From Parasponia andersonii (lineage: Eukaryota; Streptophyta; Magnoliopsida; Rosales; Cannabaceae), in NCBI GenBank assembly GCA_002914805.1, contig JXTB01000104.1, forward strand, positions 43,895-107,894: a stretch of DNA of 64,000 nt, in the 5' to 3' direction. The notes below the pieces were generated by a model. It was not told the DNA's origin, made no database searches, and worked only from the letters and a program-made list of their open reading frames with translations. Of this stretch, positions 11,909 to 24,548 are shown in pieces (the first letter of the stretch is position 1; each line of letters starts with the position of its first letter). The translations under genes and the position numbers were made by a program.

Positions 11909-14900
11909 AAATACTTTCCTGGAACTGCCGGGGTTTGGACCAAACCCTTGCAGTGAGTGAGGGGCCTGAGAGCCCTTTTTGAGATAAGAAGATCCAGATT
12001 GTGTTCTTCTAATAGAGACTCTGTTGAACTCAATCGCTATGAACCGATTATGGCGTCATCTGGGCTTTTCTAATGCGAGCGTAGTTCCTGCAGTTAGACA
12101 CTCTGGAGGATTATGTCTTACATGGAAGCAAGGGGTAGACCATGATCTGATTTATTCTTCAAAACATTCCTGGATGGTACTGCTATGCTAACACTCCACC
12201 GTCACCTTCGAAGGGACTTTTGGGATACCTTTGCTAATGAAGTCCAAGAAAGAGGAGGGATATGGACTTGCATAGGTGACTTTAATTGTGTTATATCCGC
12301 TGATGAGAAGTTAGGAGGTGAAGTCTTCAGATCCAGAGAAGAGCAGGGATTCTCGGATTTTATGTTCAAAACTGGGTCTATCGATCTGGGCAACATTGAT
12401 GCTCTCTTCACCTGGAATAATGCTCGGAACATCAGTAACTTAGTCAAGGAATGACTAGATAGAGTTGTATCCTCTCCTCAATGGGTCATTCAGTTTCCTA
12501 AGCGGGAGTAAGGAATCTCCCAATTCCTCAATCCGACTATGCCCCAATGGTTTTGGACTTACAAATGGAGTGAGAAGTATTACGCACCCTGTTTAGATTC
12601 CTTGATCCTTGGACCAGAGATCCAGCCTGTCGTTCAGTCATCGAAAATGCTTGGAATATCCTAGTGGAGGGGTACAAAAGCTCCCAGCTGATAACGAAAT
12701 TAAGTAACACGAGAAGAGCCCTCAAGAAATGGAATAGGGAATATTTTGGCTTTTGCCAAGATAAACTCAGAATACTGAATCAATTGTTGGAGGAAGTCCA
12801 GAAGCATATTCCTTCTCAGGAAAATTTGAGTATTAAGGCGTCTATCCGAATGGAAATTGAAGAGTTTTTGGAACGATAAGAATAGATTTGGAAATAGAAA
12901 TTGAGAAAGTTGTGGCTCGAAAAAAGGGATAGAAATTCGAGGTTCTTTAATGCTTCAACCATCATCCGTTAGAGAAAGAATCATATCTAGGCAGTATCTA
13001 ATGGCAACGAGTATTGACTAAGAATCGAAGCGATATTGGTAAATATTTTATTGAAAATTTCAAGAAGGTCCATTATTTTATCCCCTATGGCTTAAATGAA
13101 ACTGCGAGAGCTTATCACTCTAACGATCACGGATGCCGATAATGAGGCCCTTTGTAGAATACCTTTTCTAGAGGAAATCAAAAGGGTGATATGGAAAATG
13201 TCTGCTTTAAAGGCTCTGGGAGTAGATGGTACGCCTGGTAAGTTCTACAAATCCTATTGGGATATAATTGGCTATGATGTAATCCAATTTGTGCACGAGT
13301 TTTTCACGTCAAGAAGATTTGCAAAGGCTATTAACTGAACCTTTATAGTACTTATTCCGAAGAATGGGAATGCGCACCGTTTTGATAATTTCTGAATAAT
13401 TAGCCTTTGTAATATGGATTACAAGGTGGTATCAAAGTTATTGGCGAATAGGATGAGGTGAGTATTACTAGATCTTATATCACCTTACCAATTAGCTTTT
13501 GTCCTGGGAAGATAGATAGTAGAAAACTCAGTCCTTGCCCAAGAGATTATGCATGCTCTTAAGAAGAAAACAAGGAGAAAAGGTCTGTTAGGGATCAAGC
13601 TTGATATGTCAAAAGTATACGACAAGTTGGATTAGAATTTCTTACACTTCGTGCTTGAAGCTAATGGGTTCTTAGCCTATTTTTGTAAACTGATCATGTT
13701 TTATGTGACAACGGTCCTTTTCATCGTCCTTCTCAATGGGAGTCCTCTCCCTAGATCTAGCCCACGACGTGGCCTACGGCAAGGAGACCCACTTTCGCCC
13801 AACCTTTTTATCATGTGTAGTAAATTACTTTCCAAGCTTATCTTCTGGGAAGAGTCAAGGAGATCAAAATAGCACCAATCTACCGAATGATCTCGCATTT
13901 AATATATACAGACGACACATTCTTTTTCTGTGAGTCAATTCTTGATGATATAAAGAGTTTGTAAGATTGCCTTCAGTGTTACTGCACCTGGTTTGGCCAA
14001 GTTATTAATGCACATAAATCCAATATCATCTTCTCAAAGAACACGAAGACGGATACCAGAGAAATGGTGTTGAATTACCTGAGCTTTAAGGCCATGACAC
14101 GGGGAATCTTTTTTGGGAAATCCCCTGCTTCTAACAAATAATCGTAAAGGAACTTCTTTTTTATTAAGGAGAAAGTTATTTCAAGGCTTGAGGGTTCGAA
14201 AGACAAACTTTTGTCAAGAGCTAGTAGGATTGCTTTGATAAAGGCAGTTATCCAGAGCATACCAACCTATAGCATGGCTACTTTCAAACTTCCAAATGTA
14301 CTATGTGAAGATATGGATAAGGTTGTCAAAAAGTTTTGGTGAACTGGTAGCTTGGAAAAAAATAAGTTTCTAGTCCTAACTCGCTAGAACGTGGTTTGCC
14401 AACCGAAGTTACGCGGTGGATTGAGAATTACAAGAATCTCAGATATCAACTTTGCTTTCGTAAGTAAATTGGATTGGTTTTTAGTGTCAGGTTCTGAATC
14501 ACTTTGGGCTGATATTCTACGAAAAAAGGTACTGTCAAAATGGGAATTTACGGAGCTCGTACCTTCCAACTACAGCCTCTGCGGTGGCCAACGGATTCTG
14601 GTTTACTAGAGATTTCATCAAACACAATAGTTTTTTCCTGGTAGGATTAGAGGCAAACGTCGATCTTTGAAATGCCCCCTGGATCCCTTGGTTAAGCCCA
14701 GATGAGTTTAGAGCCACCTTAGACCCTTTGCTCCTGATAGGAAATGTTCATGTAAGCACGCTAATTTCAAAGGATGGTAGAGACTGAAATATATAAGCTT
14801 TTTCCCAATGGTTTAGACCACCTTTCAACACCAATTTCTCTACTATCAAACACCTGCCTCCAAATCACAATGACTTCCTTATTTGGAAAGGTACAAGAAA

Positions 14901-15871
14901 CGGGATTTTCACTATAAAAGGCACCTACTGGAGTGCTTAACAACATACTTTTGATCAATCAGATATAGTGTGGAAGAGCATTTGGAAAGCAAAATTATAT
15001 GAACGGCTGAAGTTACTACTATGGCGAGTGGCCTAAAATGTTCTACTAATAGGGGAAAGAATGGGCTTGATGTTTGACCGTGCATCTAGAGATTGTCCTC
15101 TATGTTATGGTGGTTCAGAGTCAGTAACGCACCTTTTTCCTTCTATGCCCAGGAGTGAAAGTTATTTGGTTTGCTAGTAAATGGAACCTAAGGGTGGACG
15201 GAGTCCTTATTGCTAATGGGCTGGAATCGGCTCGCTGGATTTTTGACCCACCACACATCCATGTCCTAGAAAAGGAACTTCGCCAAGAGTTCCAACGTTT
15301 TGCCTCGGTGCTAATAGATAAAGTTTGGCAAGCTAGAAATGCTTCAATACATGAGGGCAAGTGTTTCAACCCATACCGAACCTTGAATGTGATCAACAAT
15401 ATTTTTTTGGAGTTCTCTAACTCGAAGAGAGGAGAAATCTTAAGGCCTGACAGTAGTTATAGTGATACTTGTACCTGTTGGTTGTGTCCAGCAACGAGAA
15501 GACATTGGGTCTTTGTAAATGCAGCATTTAAGAATGGTCATAGTGCAGCTGGGGTAGTCGCATGGGACCACGTTACTGGTTCCTACTACTTTGCTTATCG
15601 GTGTGGCTTCGTGGATTCCTCTTTGAAAGCTGAGTTATTTGCGCTCAAGATCACTTTGAAATTTTGTCATAGTAAATATTTGATGGATGTCGACCTTTAT
15701 GTGGAATCCCAGGAAGTGATGACAACAACTAAATCCTTGTTAGCTCATGTTTGGTCTTTATGGCCTTTATGTCTACATATTTTTACCTTTTCAGCCCTTT
15801 CTTTTAATGTTATTTGGATTCCAAAGACCGCTAACCGATCGGTCCATGAATTGGCATCGTGGGCTTTTTGA
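11905..15871 (+). pseudogene. LINE ORF2 remnant (endonuclease, reverse transcriptase, RNase H)
   Basis: The start MKILSWNCRGLDQ (11905) is the typical APE-type endonuclease beginning. WTCIGDFNCVIS and LFTWNN (about 12265-12420) are later endonuclease motifs. The RT follows with SALKALGVDG (13204), KLDMSKVYDKLD (13600), RQGDPLSPNLF (13777) and the catalytic YTDDT (13906-13920). A frame at 15155-15871 holds a degenerate RNase H: WVFVNAAFKNG has Asn where the first catalytic Asp is expected, and KAELFALK and VESQ follow. Stops interrupt it at several places, many of the CAG/CAA-to-TAG/TAA or TGG-to-TGA type. The protein would nick target DNA and copy the element RNA in the nucleus. Confidence 0.8.
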
Positions 15872-15958
15872 TCGAAGTGCTCTGGCTACTTCTCTATCTA
15901 GGTGGCTACCACTTTGAGTTACTTTCAATAAATTCATTTACTTTCAGAGAAAAAAAAA

Positions 15959-16761
15959 ATTCTTTCATGCATGATAAGTAACGAGGAAATTAAATAATAA
16001 TAATAATAAGTCTGATTAAGTGAACAATATCCCAACTATTGTTTAATATAATTAAACTATTTGTCACATGGTCTAGTATGATCTGTAGACTGACTATTAT
16101 AATTTTAATATACTTGCAAAACCTACTACGTTCATTGGACAACGTGTATGTTCAATGAGAATGTGGGGAAACAGAAAATATACTACACGCATACTATAAG
16201 CACATAAACATTTAGGCAAAATCGAATAAAATTTAAAAAAAAAAAAAAGTAAAAACAATAAGTGGAAAAGCTAATTTTTTTTATATATATATTTCTAATA
16301 TCGCTATATAAACATAGATTTTCCCTTTAATCGTTCTCTCTATTTTTTATTATGGATTAATAGAAGTGCAATGTGGCTATTTTATATAGCTATCATTTTG
16401 TTGTGGGGCTTACTAAATCTTAGACCACATATATATTAAGGGAAAATATTGATTCCTCAAATGTAATAAAAACTTAATGAATCAACCGCAACTCCAAATC
16501 TTCTATATAACGAGATGTAATTAATGTTATTCCAAATATTTTTTCCAGGATTTACAATTACAGTATTGTATATAATTTGTTTTTTCCAATTGATTTATTG
16601 TGCTCGTCTATTTTATCAAAAGAATAATGTTAAACATTCTCTCATATCCATCTTTTTAATACTATCATATATGATATATGATTTATCATCATATAAGTGG
16701 TGAATATTATTCATCTTATTTGTGGTAAGTTTTAATTTACTAGTTGAAGTGTTAATACCAC
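15959..16761. other. AT-rich spacer between LINE and copia element
   Basis: No gene or bounded repeat is visible. Short TAA and TA runs occur. Confidence 0.6.
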
Positions 16762-17167
16762 TATTAAAAATTAATGAACAATAATCGACAAAAAAATGAA
16801 AAACAAGAACACACAGATTTAAGTGAAAAACTCTAATCGGAAAAAATCATTGATAGAGAAGGAAATTTTACTACGTGGAAAATAAGGTACAGAAGTTTAA
16901 GATTTACATGACCTAACCAAGATATATAGAATTCCCAAAACCCTAAAATATACACATGTACGAACAAAAAAAAATTGTATAGAAAAAGAAAAAACGATCC
17001 AATAAAATAGGTCCATATTAACGAGATTAGTAGTGGGCTTCAAGATCGGGCCAATTGGCCCGATCCCTCCATTTCCACCACAAATCTCAAATTTTCTCCC
17101 AATTATATATATCGCACCGCAAAGATTTTGGGCTGGATAAATAGAATTTGGGTCACGAACTCTAACA
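16762..17167 (-). repeat. Copia 3' LTR
   Basis: This aligns along its length with 21188-21536 (shared blocks include AAAATAAGGTACAGAAGTTTA and GTCACGAACTCTAACA at the end). In element orientation it begins TGTTAGAGTTCGTGAC. It contains extra bases near 16990-17080 that the other LTR lacks, including a perfect 22-base palindrome at 17044-17065. Its outer terminal dinucleotide is mutated (TA instead of TG on the plus strand). Confidence 0.9.
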
Positions 17168-17181
17168 ATCTCTACCTTGAC
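17168..17181 (-). promoter_or_regulatory. Copia polypurine tract
   Basis: On the minus strand the bases just before the 3' LTR read TGTCAAGGTAGAGAT, the usual position and form of the plus-strand primer in copia elements (GGTGGAGAT-like). Confidence 0.75.
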
Positions 17182-17269
17182 ACAAATTCCAATTAAGGAA
17201 TGGCTCCAATCTTCGACAATATATATATATATATATATTCTCCACCTCTTCCACAAAAAAAGTAAAAAC

Positions 17270-20200
17270 TCAGCAAGTAATATCAATCAAGTTTAAGCAA
17301 TGCTTAATCTTATCTCCAAGAAGTGTCTTGGTCATCATATCAGTAAGATTATCATGAGTATTAACTTTGCTCACAACTATTTCATCTCGAGCAATAATAT
17401 CACGGATAAAATGATACTGTACATCAATGTGTTTGGTTTTCTCATAAAACATCTAATCTTTTGTGAGAAAAATTGCACTTTGACTGTCATAAAAGACTGT
17501 GATTATCTGTAAGTCTTCACTGAGTTCATTAAATAGTCCCTTCAACTAAATAGCTTCCTTACATGCTTCAGTAATAGCCATATATTTACCCTCAGTAGTA
17601 GACAATGCAACTGTAGTCTATAAGGTAGCTTTCTAACTGATAGCACAGCCACCAATAGTGAAAACATACCCAATGAGAGATCTTTTCTTATCAAGGTCTC
17701 TAATAAAATCAGAATCAACATATCCAACAACTCCACTTCTAGTTCTCCTACATTACAAACAAGCATCAGTAGAGCCAGTAAGTATCTGAAAATCTATTGA
17801 ACTACTTTCCAATATTCTTTACTAGAATTCGCCATATATCTACTAACAGCGTTGACTGCATATGACATATCTGGACAAGAACAAACCATAGTATTCATGA
17901 GAGATCCCACTGCACTAGAATATAGAACTCGAGACGTATAATCAATCTCATCATCTAATTGTGGAGATAAAGTAAATAAAATGTCTGAAATGAGCTACTA
18001 ATAGAGTGGTAACAGGTTTGACATTCTACATATTAAATCTGTACAGAACTTTCTCAATGCATCCTTTTTGATTACCTTTCTATCTCTCAAAATTTCTATT
18101 CCAAGTATTTTCTTTGCTGCTCCCAAATCTTTCATCTCAAACTTCTTACTAAGCTGGTTTTTGACCTTTCTAATCTCTTCTTTATCCTTAGCTGCTACCA
18201 ACATGTCATTGATGTATAAGAGTAGATACATAAAAGACCCATCAATAGTCTTCTTAAAGTAGACATAACTATCATAGCTACTTTTCTTGAAATAATGAGT
18301 AGTCATAAATGAATCAAACCTCTTATATCACTGTCTGGATGACTGTTTCAAGCCATTCAGAGACTTTTTCAATAAGCACACATAGTCCTCCTTTCTTAAG
18401 TCTACAAAACCCTCTGGTTGTTCCATGTAGATGTCTTCTTCAAGTTCTCTATATAAGAATGTTGTTTTCACATCTAACTGTTCAAGTTGAAGATCATGCA
18501 TAGCCACAATATCAAGCAAAGCTCTAATTGAACTGTGCTTTACAACTGGAGAAAATACATCTATAAAGTCTATGCCTGGAACTTGACTGTAGCCTTTTGC
18601 AACTAGCCTTGTCTTATGCTAGACTTCTTTCCTTTTGTAGACCCATTTGCAGCGAACAAATTTCTTATCTTTAGGCAATTTAACCAAGTCCCATGTGCCA
18701 TTCTTATGAAGTGATTCTAGCTCCTCTTGCATGGCAATAATCCATTTGCCAGAGTCATCACAACTAACTACCTCTGTACAGGTAGAAAGTTCTTTACTGG
18801 AATCAATTCCTTCAGCCACATTCAAAGCATAGGCAACCAGATTAGCCTCAACATCCCTCTGTGGAGGTCTGATGTCTCTTCTAGGCCTATTCTTAGTAAT
18901 AGAATATTGTGGTGACGCTAGTGGTGGAGATAGTGATAAAGAGGAACCTAACTAAGATATAGATGTTGGTGTAGATTTTAATCCAATCTCAAGCTCTATC
19001 TGAGTATTTGATTTCTACTGATGTTTACTACTAGAATCTCTAATAGGTAAATCATGAAGTATAACATATTCATCAAAGATAAAATCTCTACTCATTATAA
19101 TCTTTTGGGTCTCTGGACAATATAGCTTATATCCTTTAACAAAAGCCTTTTAGCCTAGAAAAATGCACTTCATAGATCTTGGTTCCAACTTTCCATTATC
19201 AACATAAGCATAGGCAGAATATCCAAATATCTTCAGATCAGAATAATTAGCAGGAGTATCAGACCATACCTCTTCTGGAGTCTTTTTCTTAATACCAATT
19301 GAGCGAAATCGATTAATCAGAAAATAGGCTGTAGAAGTAGCTTCTGCCCAAAAAGACTTTGACAAATGAGAATTATAGAGCATACAACATACTCTCTCCA
19401 TCAAAGTCTTATTCATACAGTTTGCCACACCGTTTTGTTGCGGAGTACAACAAACTGTTAAGTGTCTCATGATTCCTTCTGAATTGCAAAAAATATTAAA
19501 CTCATCAGAACAAAACTCCAAGTTGTTATCAATACAGAGACGTTTAATCTGTTTCACTATCTGTTTCTCGATCATAAGCTTCCACTCATTGAATATAGGT
19601 AACACATCATTCTTCTGCTTCAAAAAGAACACTAAAGCTTTCTGGAGAAATCATCGATGATCGCCAGCAAATATCTGGCACCTCATTTAGAAGGTACCCT
19701 AGATGGTCCCCAGAGATCAGAATGTATATAATCAAGTATTCCCTTTGTATTGTAGATAGCTTTTGAAAATCTGACTCTCTTCTGCTTCCCAAAAATGCAA
19801 TGCTCACATAACTTCAGTTTACTAGTACTCTACCCATCAAGAAGTCCTCTTTTACTTAATTCAGCCATGCCATTCTCACTCATATGCCCAAGTCGCATAT
19901 GCCAAATTCTAGTGACTTCATCATCTGACAACGAAAGAATAGAAACATGGTAACTGTAGAACCCAACAAGATATATAATTTGGTAGATCTTTTCTAGCTC
20001 TTCATCATGACAAGAGCTTTTCTGGAGATCTTTAGAACTTCACCTTCACCAGCGTACTTATACCCTTTTGAATCAAGAGTACTCAAATAGATCAATTTCT
20101 CTTTAAATTTGGAACATGTCTCACGCCACTGAGAGTCATGATAACTCCATCAAACATCTTAATTTTGACTATTACAACACTAGCAACTTTACAAGGCACA

Positions 20201-20877
20201 TTATTTCCATCATTTTATATGTTGTAAACCAATCTCTACTAGGACAAATATAAAACATGCAACCTAAATCAAGAATCCAGTCATCACATGGATTGGAGTC
20301 GTCATCAGAAACAACTAAGAATTCTCCATAACTGATATCATTTTCAACACATTAACTTCACCAGTATTTTTAGTTTGTTTTCCTTTCTCAGTAGAAGCAA
20401 TATTCTTATTCTTATTTTGAAGCTTATATCATTCAGATTTGATATGGCCCTTTTTCTTGCAATAGTTATAAGTTTTATTTTTTTTTTTCTAGATTTTGAT
20501 CTGCCTCTATTATCACTCCTAGAATTCCTCTCATGCATTCTCCTTCTAGCATTGAGACGTTCTACCTGAATCTCAGTCCCTATAACAATCTGATCCATCT
20601 TTTCTTTAGAAAGCAGAGAATCATAAACGACACTCAGAGTAAGAGATTCATGACTATACAAAATAGTATCCCTAAAAGGCGTATATGAAGAGGATAACAA
20701 ACACAGTAAAATTAGCGCTAAATCCTCAGACTCGTATTTAACCTCTAAAGCTTCTAGATCAGAAACAATTTCCTTAAAGATATTTATGTGCTCTAAAGAT
20801 GTACCTTCTGTCATACGATGAGAATACAGTCGCTGCTTCTGATGAAGCTTGTTGGTCAGACTTTTAGTCATGTACAA
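17270..20877 (-). pseudogene. Copia gag-pol polyprotein remnant
   Basis: Gag (20344-20877) has a decayed zinc knuckle: NYCKKKGHIKSE is followed by a stop where the last Cys belongs. The protease region (about 20250-20290) reads WILDLGC, with Leu where the Ser of the DSG-type active site is expected. Integrase (19150-19632) keeps TPQQNGVA but has lost the catalytic Glu (VANCMN). RT pieces follow (18619-18825, 18328-18519, 17998-18306), and the active-site motif reads YIND instead of YVDD. The RNase H tail (17270-17452) has KHIDVQYHFIRD. Stops and frameshifts separate the pieces. In a live element these would make virus-like particles and integrate cDNA. Confidence 0.85.
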
Positions 20878-21172
20878 CTACTCTAATTTCAACCACAAAG
20901 CGGCAACAGTTTTTTCCTTTAGAACGTCTTGTAATATTTGATTCGACAGATGCAGTTGAATCTGAGATAAGGCTTTTCGATCCTTACGTTGTTTTTCCTC
21001 CATTGATAATGATGAGGGCATCATATTGATCCCTAATAGTGCATCATCCAAATCTAACTAGGCGAGCACAACCCACATCTTAACCTGTCATAATAAAAAT
21101 CTAGTGCTACGATCTAAAAGTCGAATATTATACTTCATGATTACTATTATCGTAATAAAACTTGGATTAAAT

Positions 21173-21184
21173 GCTCTGATACCA
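21173..21184 (-). promoter_or_regulatory. Copia primer binding site (initiator Met-tRNA)
   Basis: The minus strand reads TGGTATCAGAGC, complementary to the 3' end of initiator Met-tRNA, three bases inside the 5' LTR. It primes minus-strand cDNA synthesis in live elements. Confidence 0.9.
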
Positions 21185-21187
21185 GTT

Positions 21188-21536
21188 TGTTAAGAATTAA
21201 TGTATGATAATCGACAAAAGAATAAATAATAAGAATACACAGATTTAAGTGGAAAATCCTAATCAGGAAAAACTACTGGCAAAAGAGGAAATTTCACTAT
21301 GTCGAAAATAAGGTACAGAAGTTTAAATTTTACACGGTCAAGGCAAGATATATAGAATCTCCAAAACACTAAAATACACACGTGTACGGACAACAAAAAC
21401 AATTATACCGAGAAGGAAAATTTTTCACTTCTACCACAGATCTCAAATTTTTTTCCACTTACAAAAAATACCACATATGTCGCACCGTGAAGATTTCGAG
21501 CTGGACAAATAGAATTTAGGTCACGAACTCTAACAA
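21188..21536 (-). repeat. Copia 5' LTR
   Basis: On the plus strand it starts TGTTAAGAATTAATG and ends CACGAACTCTAACA. It pairs with 16762-17167 and lacks the GC-rich insert of that copy. It would hold the element's promoter. Confidence 0.9.
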
Positions 21537-22927
21537 CTACCAAATGTGACATATGACTTGTTATCATACAAAAATAAATAACATTCATCATGTTTGTGAT
21601 ATGTTTCAATTAAAAAGTGGTAAACTATGTGTCGTCCATAATACTATCCAATCATTTTACCATGTTTTAACTAGCGGCGAGTAGTACAAAAATTCACAAG
21701 ATGAATCATATCCAATGAATTTGGCATCCATTCTAATTTAACATTGGTTTAAAAGCCAATCCAATTGGACTTAGATGTTTGTATTTGATGTCGGTTTTAA
21801 CCTATGCTTTTGAAGTAGTTAATTTAAAATTCAATTCCAATCTCATAAAAATTAAAATTTGGCTAAAAACTTCAATTGCAACAATTCCAACAGTATTATT
21901 TTTATGCGCACAATAATACGATAAGGAATATACTCGATAAAAGAAAATCCTAACAATATTAATATGTTAAAGATGAATTATTTTAAATGATGCTAGCTAA
22001 AATAACTTAATTATAAATACAAAACTATAACTACTTGTAGGAGTCTGCTGCAAAGGGTAACTTTACAGGCAGTTGGTAATTTCACGACCACTTTCTAGTA
22101 AAGGGAGAAATTCTGGTGGATTTTGAAGCTTAAAACCAAAAGCGATCCATCCTAATTGACTTTTAGTTTTCAAATCTAATCCAATCCACTAATATATGTT
22201 GGATATACAATATTACACTGGATTGGATTAATCTGAATGATTGATTATTAAATCACATTAGATAATGTGCTCACCCTTGGTTTTAAACCTCTTATCCATA
22301 ATTTTTGTCGTATTTATCTTTAATTAATTATGAGGGATATATCATTGTTCAAAACTAAGATAAAAAAACAAAGTTCAGTTGGCACATTGGCCAAGAGTAA
22401 AAGTGGCCAGAAATATTTACATTTTGCTTATCAACATCATATATTTCACTGTTAGGTTCAGGTTTAAGATCGCCGTTTCTTCTACAGCAAACTAACATTA
22501 ATGGATTATGAAATAAAGTAATTCGGGTAGATTTCTCAATAAATCACTGTAATTAATTGTCCAAATAAACAAATATGGGGTGCGATTTTTCCTATAATTC
22601 TTTTCAGCGACATGAATTAATAATATAGGTATAAGAAGACGCTGCCATGATAGTTTTCTTCCACAACGTTCACTGGAATAAGATAATCAATTGCGTCTGG
22701 AAATGTTGCAACAATAAAGTCAACTAGAGATGTAAAATACTATATTTCATTAGTACAATCATACCTAGATAATTATCAAGAAATCAATTATTAAAACCAC
22801 AAAAGGCCTAAAAACAGGCACGATTTCTTAATGATTGGACCCATTATTATTATTATTATTTTATTTACCCCTTATTTAAAAAAACAATTATTATAATATT
22901 TGCCTGTGTCACGGATATCCACACAAA
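21537..22927. other. Intergenic DNA upstream of the permease locus
   Basis: It is AT-rich, with an ATT run at 22846-22862. No coding sequence is supported. Confidence 0.6.
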
Positions 22928-23033
22928 TGTGGAAATTAATGGTGATGGTGTTTTTGATAAGTAAGACAGAAAACCATGACTGTGGAAATTAATGGTGATG
23001 GTGATTTTGATAACTAAGACAGAAAACCATCGC
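22928..23033. repeat. 53-bp tandem duplication
   Basis: The block starting TGTGGAAATTAATGGTGATG occurs at 22928 and again at 22981 (period 53) with only a few differences. It lies about 0.7 kb upstream of the first permease gene. Confidence 0.85.
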
Positions 23034-23135
23034 CTTGGATTTTTGACTTGGTAGTTAGCCTAGCTACCAATGTCCAGTGATCCACGGACTTGGTTGCATA
23101 GCTTTTCTCTTTATTATGTCCCACACTGCATAAAA
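23020..23135 (+). promoter_or_regulatory. Upstream block shared by both permease copies (copy 1)
   Basis: TTTTTGACTTGGTAGTTAGC, CTAGCTACC and the following GTGATC..GACTTGGTTGCATAGCT resemble 31850-31935 (TTTTTGACGGGTAGCCTAGC, CACC, GTGATCATTGACCGACTCGG, CTACTTAGCT). It lies 0.6-0.7 kb before the ATG. The second copy is at a like distance once the gypsy insertion is removed. It is therefore part of the duplicated unit and may carry promoter elements; the function is inferred only. Confidence 0.6.
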
Positions 23136-23602
23136 TATACATTCTAATAATTTGACTCAAATCTCGAATCTCGATCAGAATCCTCGTGCCGCGTTATTTT
23201 AAAAATTAATTAGATATGAGAAATTATAAATCTTATAACGTGATTGCAAAATATAGATAATATCACATAAATGTATTGATAAATTAGATTTAAGGTGCGA
23301 AAATTCCACAAAAGCTCCAAAATTCCAAACATTTTTTCTGTTATGGAGAAGAATGAATTCGAACTTGAGGCCCATCTTATTAGGAAAAATAGATATGGTT
23401 ACCATTCAATAATATGTGAATACGTAATACTAACTAAAAATTTCAAAAATGTTAAAATAATGAAACTAAATCTTACCCTCTTTGACTCTCTTAGACTTTT
23501 TCTTGTTTTTCTCAATTTACGCAATATATCTTGACTCTTGCTATTGTCACATAGCTCTTGACAATATTATGCTCTCTATATATGCCAGATCATTAAATAG
23601 AA

Positions 23603-23609
23603 CTATAAA
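23603..23609 (+). promoter_or_regulatory. Probable TATA box of the first permease gene
   Basis: TATAAAA lies about 100 bases before the ATG at 23707, in a sensible position for a plant core promoter. It is followed by a CT-rich leader. Confidence 0.5.
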
Positions 23610-23706
23610 AATGAAACTCACTCTCTCCAAACTGCAAAGCCAAAACAACACCATGCCACATTAATCCTATCCTTCTCCTCGTCCCTAATCCATTATCCCC
23701 AAAACC

Positions 23707-24505
23707 ATGGAAATGGATCAAGAAGATCATGATCAAAGCGCCAAACACAACCGAAGCCTTCTAATACTCAACTGCATCTTACTAACCATCGGGAACTGCG
23801 GGGGACCACTCATCATGCGCCTCTATTTCATCCACGGCGGCAAGCGCGTCTGGCTCTCCAGCTGGCTCGAGACCGGAGGCTGCTTCATCATCCTCATCCC
23901 CTTAGCCGCCGCCTACTTCCACCGCCGCCGCCGCCGCCTAGCCAGCGCCAGGCTCGTCCAGATGGAGCCCTTTCTCTTCCTCGGCTCGGCCGTGATCGGC
24001 TTGGCCACCGGCTTCGACGACTACCTCTACGCCTACGGCGTGGCTCGGCTCCCCGTCTCGACCTCGTCGCTCATAATCGCGTCCCAGCTAGCCTTCACGG
24101 CCGGCTTCGCCTTCCTTCTGGTGAAGCAGAGGTTCACGTCGTATTCGGTGAACGCTGTCGTTTTATTGACGGTAGGTGGGGCCGTGCTGGCGCTCCACAC
24201 GAGCGGGGACCGCCCCAAGGGGGAGTCGGAGAAGGACTACGTGGTGGGGTTCCTCATGACGGTGGCAGCCGCCGTCCTCTACGGCTTCATATTGCCGCTC
24301 GTAGAGTTGATGTACAAGAAGGCGAAGCAGAGGATCACGTACTCACTCGTGCTGGAGATCCAGTTGGTCATGTGCTTCTTCGCCACCCTTTTTTGCACCG
24401 TCGGCATGCTTGTTAACAAGGATTTTAAGGTTTGTATAAATTACTCTGTTTTTGTCCCTTTCCTTCAATAATAGTTTCGATCGATCTGTTATTTCTTCTT
24501 TATTG

Positions 24506-24548
<43 letters not shown>

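Larger units (their letters stand above)
9985..15958 (+). mobile_element. L1-type LINE retrotransposon, 5'-truncated and decayed
   Basis: Order of parts: the CCHC-knuckle end of ORF1, then ORF2 with endonuclease, reverse transcriptase and RNase H-like domain, then a short tail ending in AGAGAAAAAAAAA (15949-15958). This is the layout of plant L1 elements, which copy themselves by target-primed reverse transcription. The 5' end falls inside ORF1, as is usual for LINEs. Many in-frame stops and frameshifts show it is dead. I could not find a convincing target-site duplication: the kinase sequence before 9985 is not repeated after 15958. Confidence 0.85.
16762..21536 (-). mobile_element. Ty1/copia LTR retrotransposon, full-length but inactive
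   Basis: Two related LTRs (16762-17167 and 21188-21536) enclose gag and pol remnants read on the minus strand in the order gag, protease, integrase, RT, RNase H, which is the copia order. A Met-tRNA primer site and a polypurine tract are at the correct inner edges. Possible 5-bp target duplications are ACCAC (16757-16761) and ACTAC (21537-21541), differing at one base. Gag (MYMTKSLTNKLH) and protease motifs suggest the Tork/TNT1-type lineage. The LTRs differ at many positions and by an indel of about 55 bp, so the insertion is old. Confidence 0.9.
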
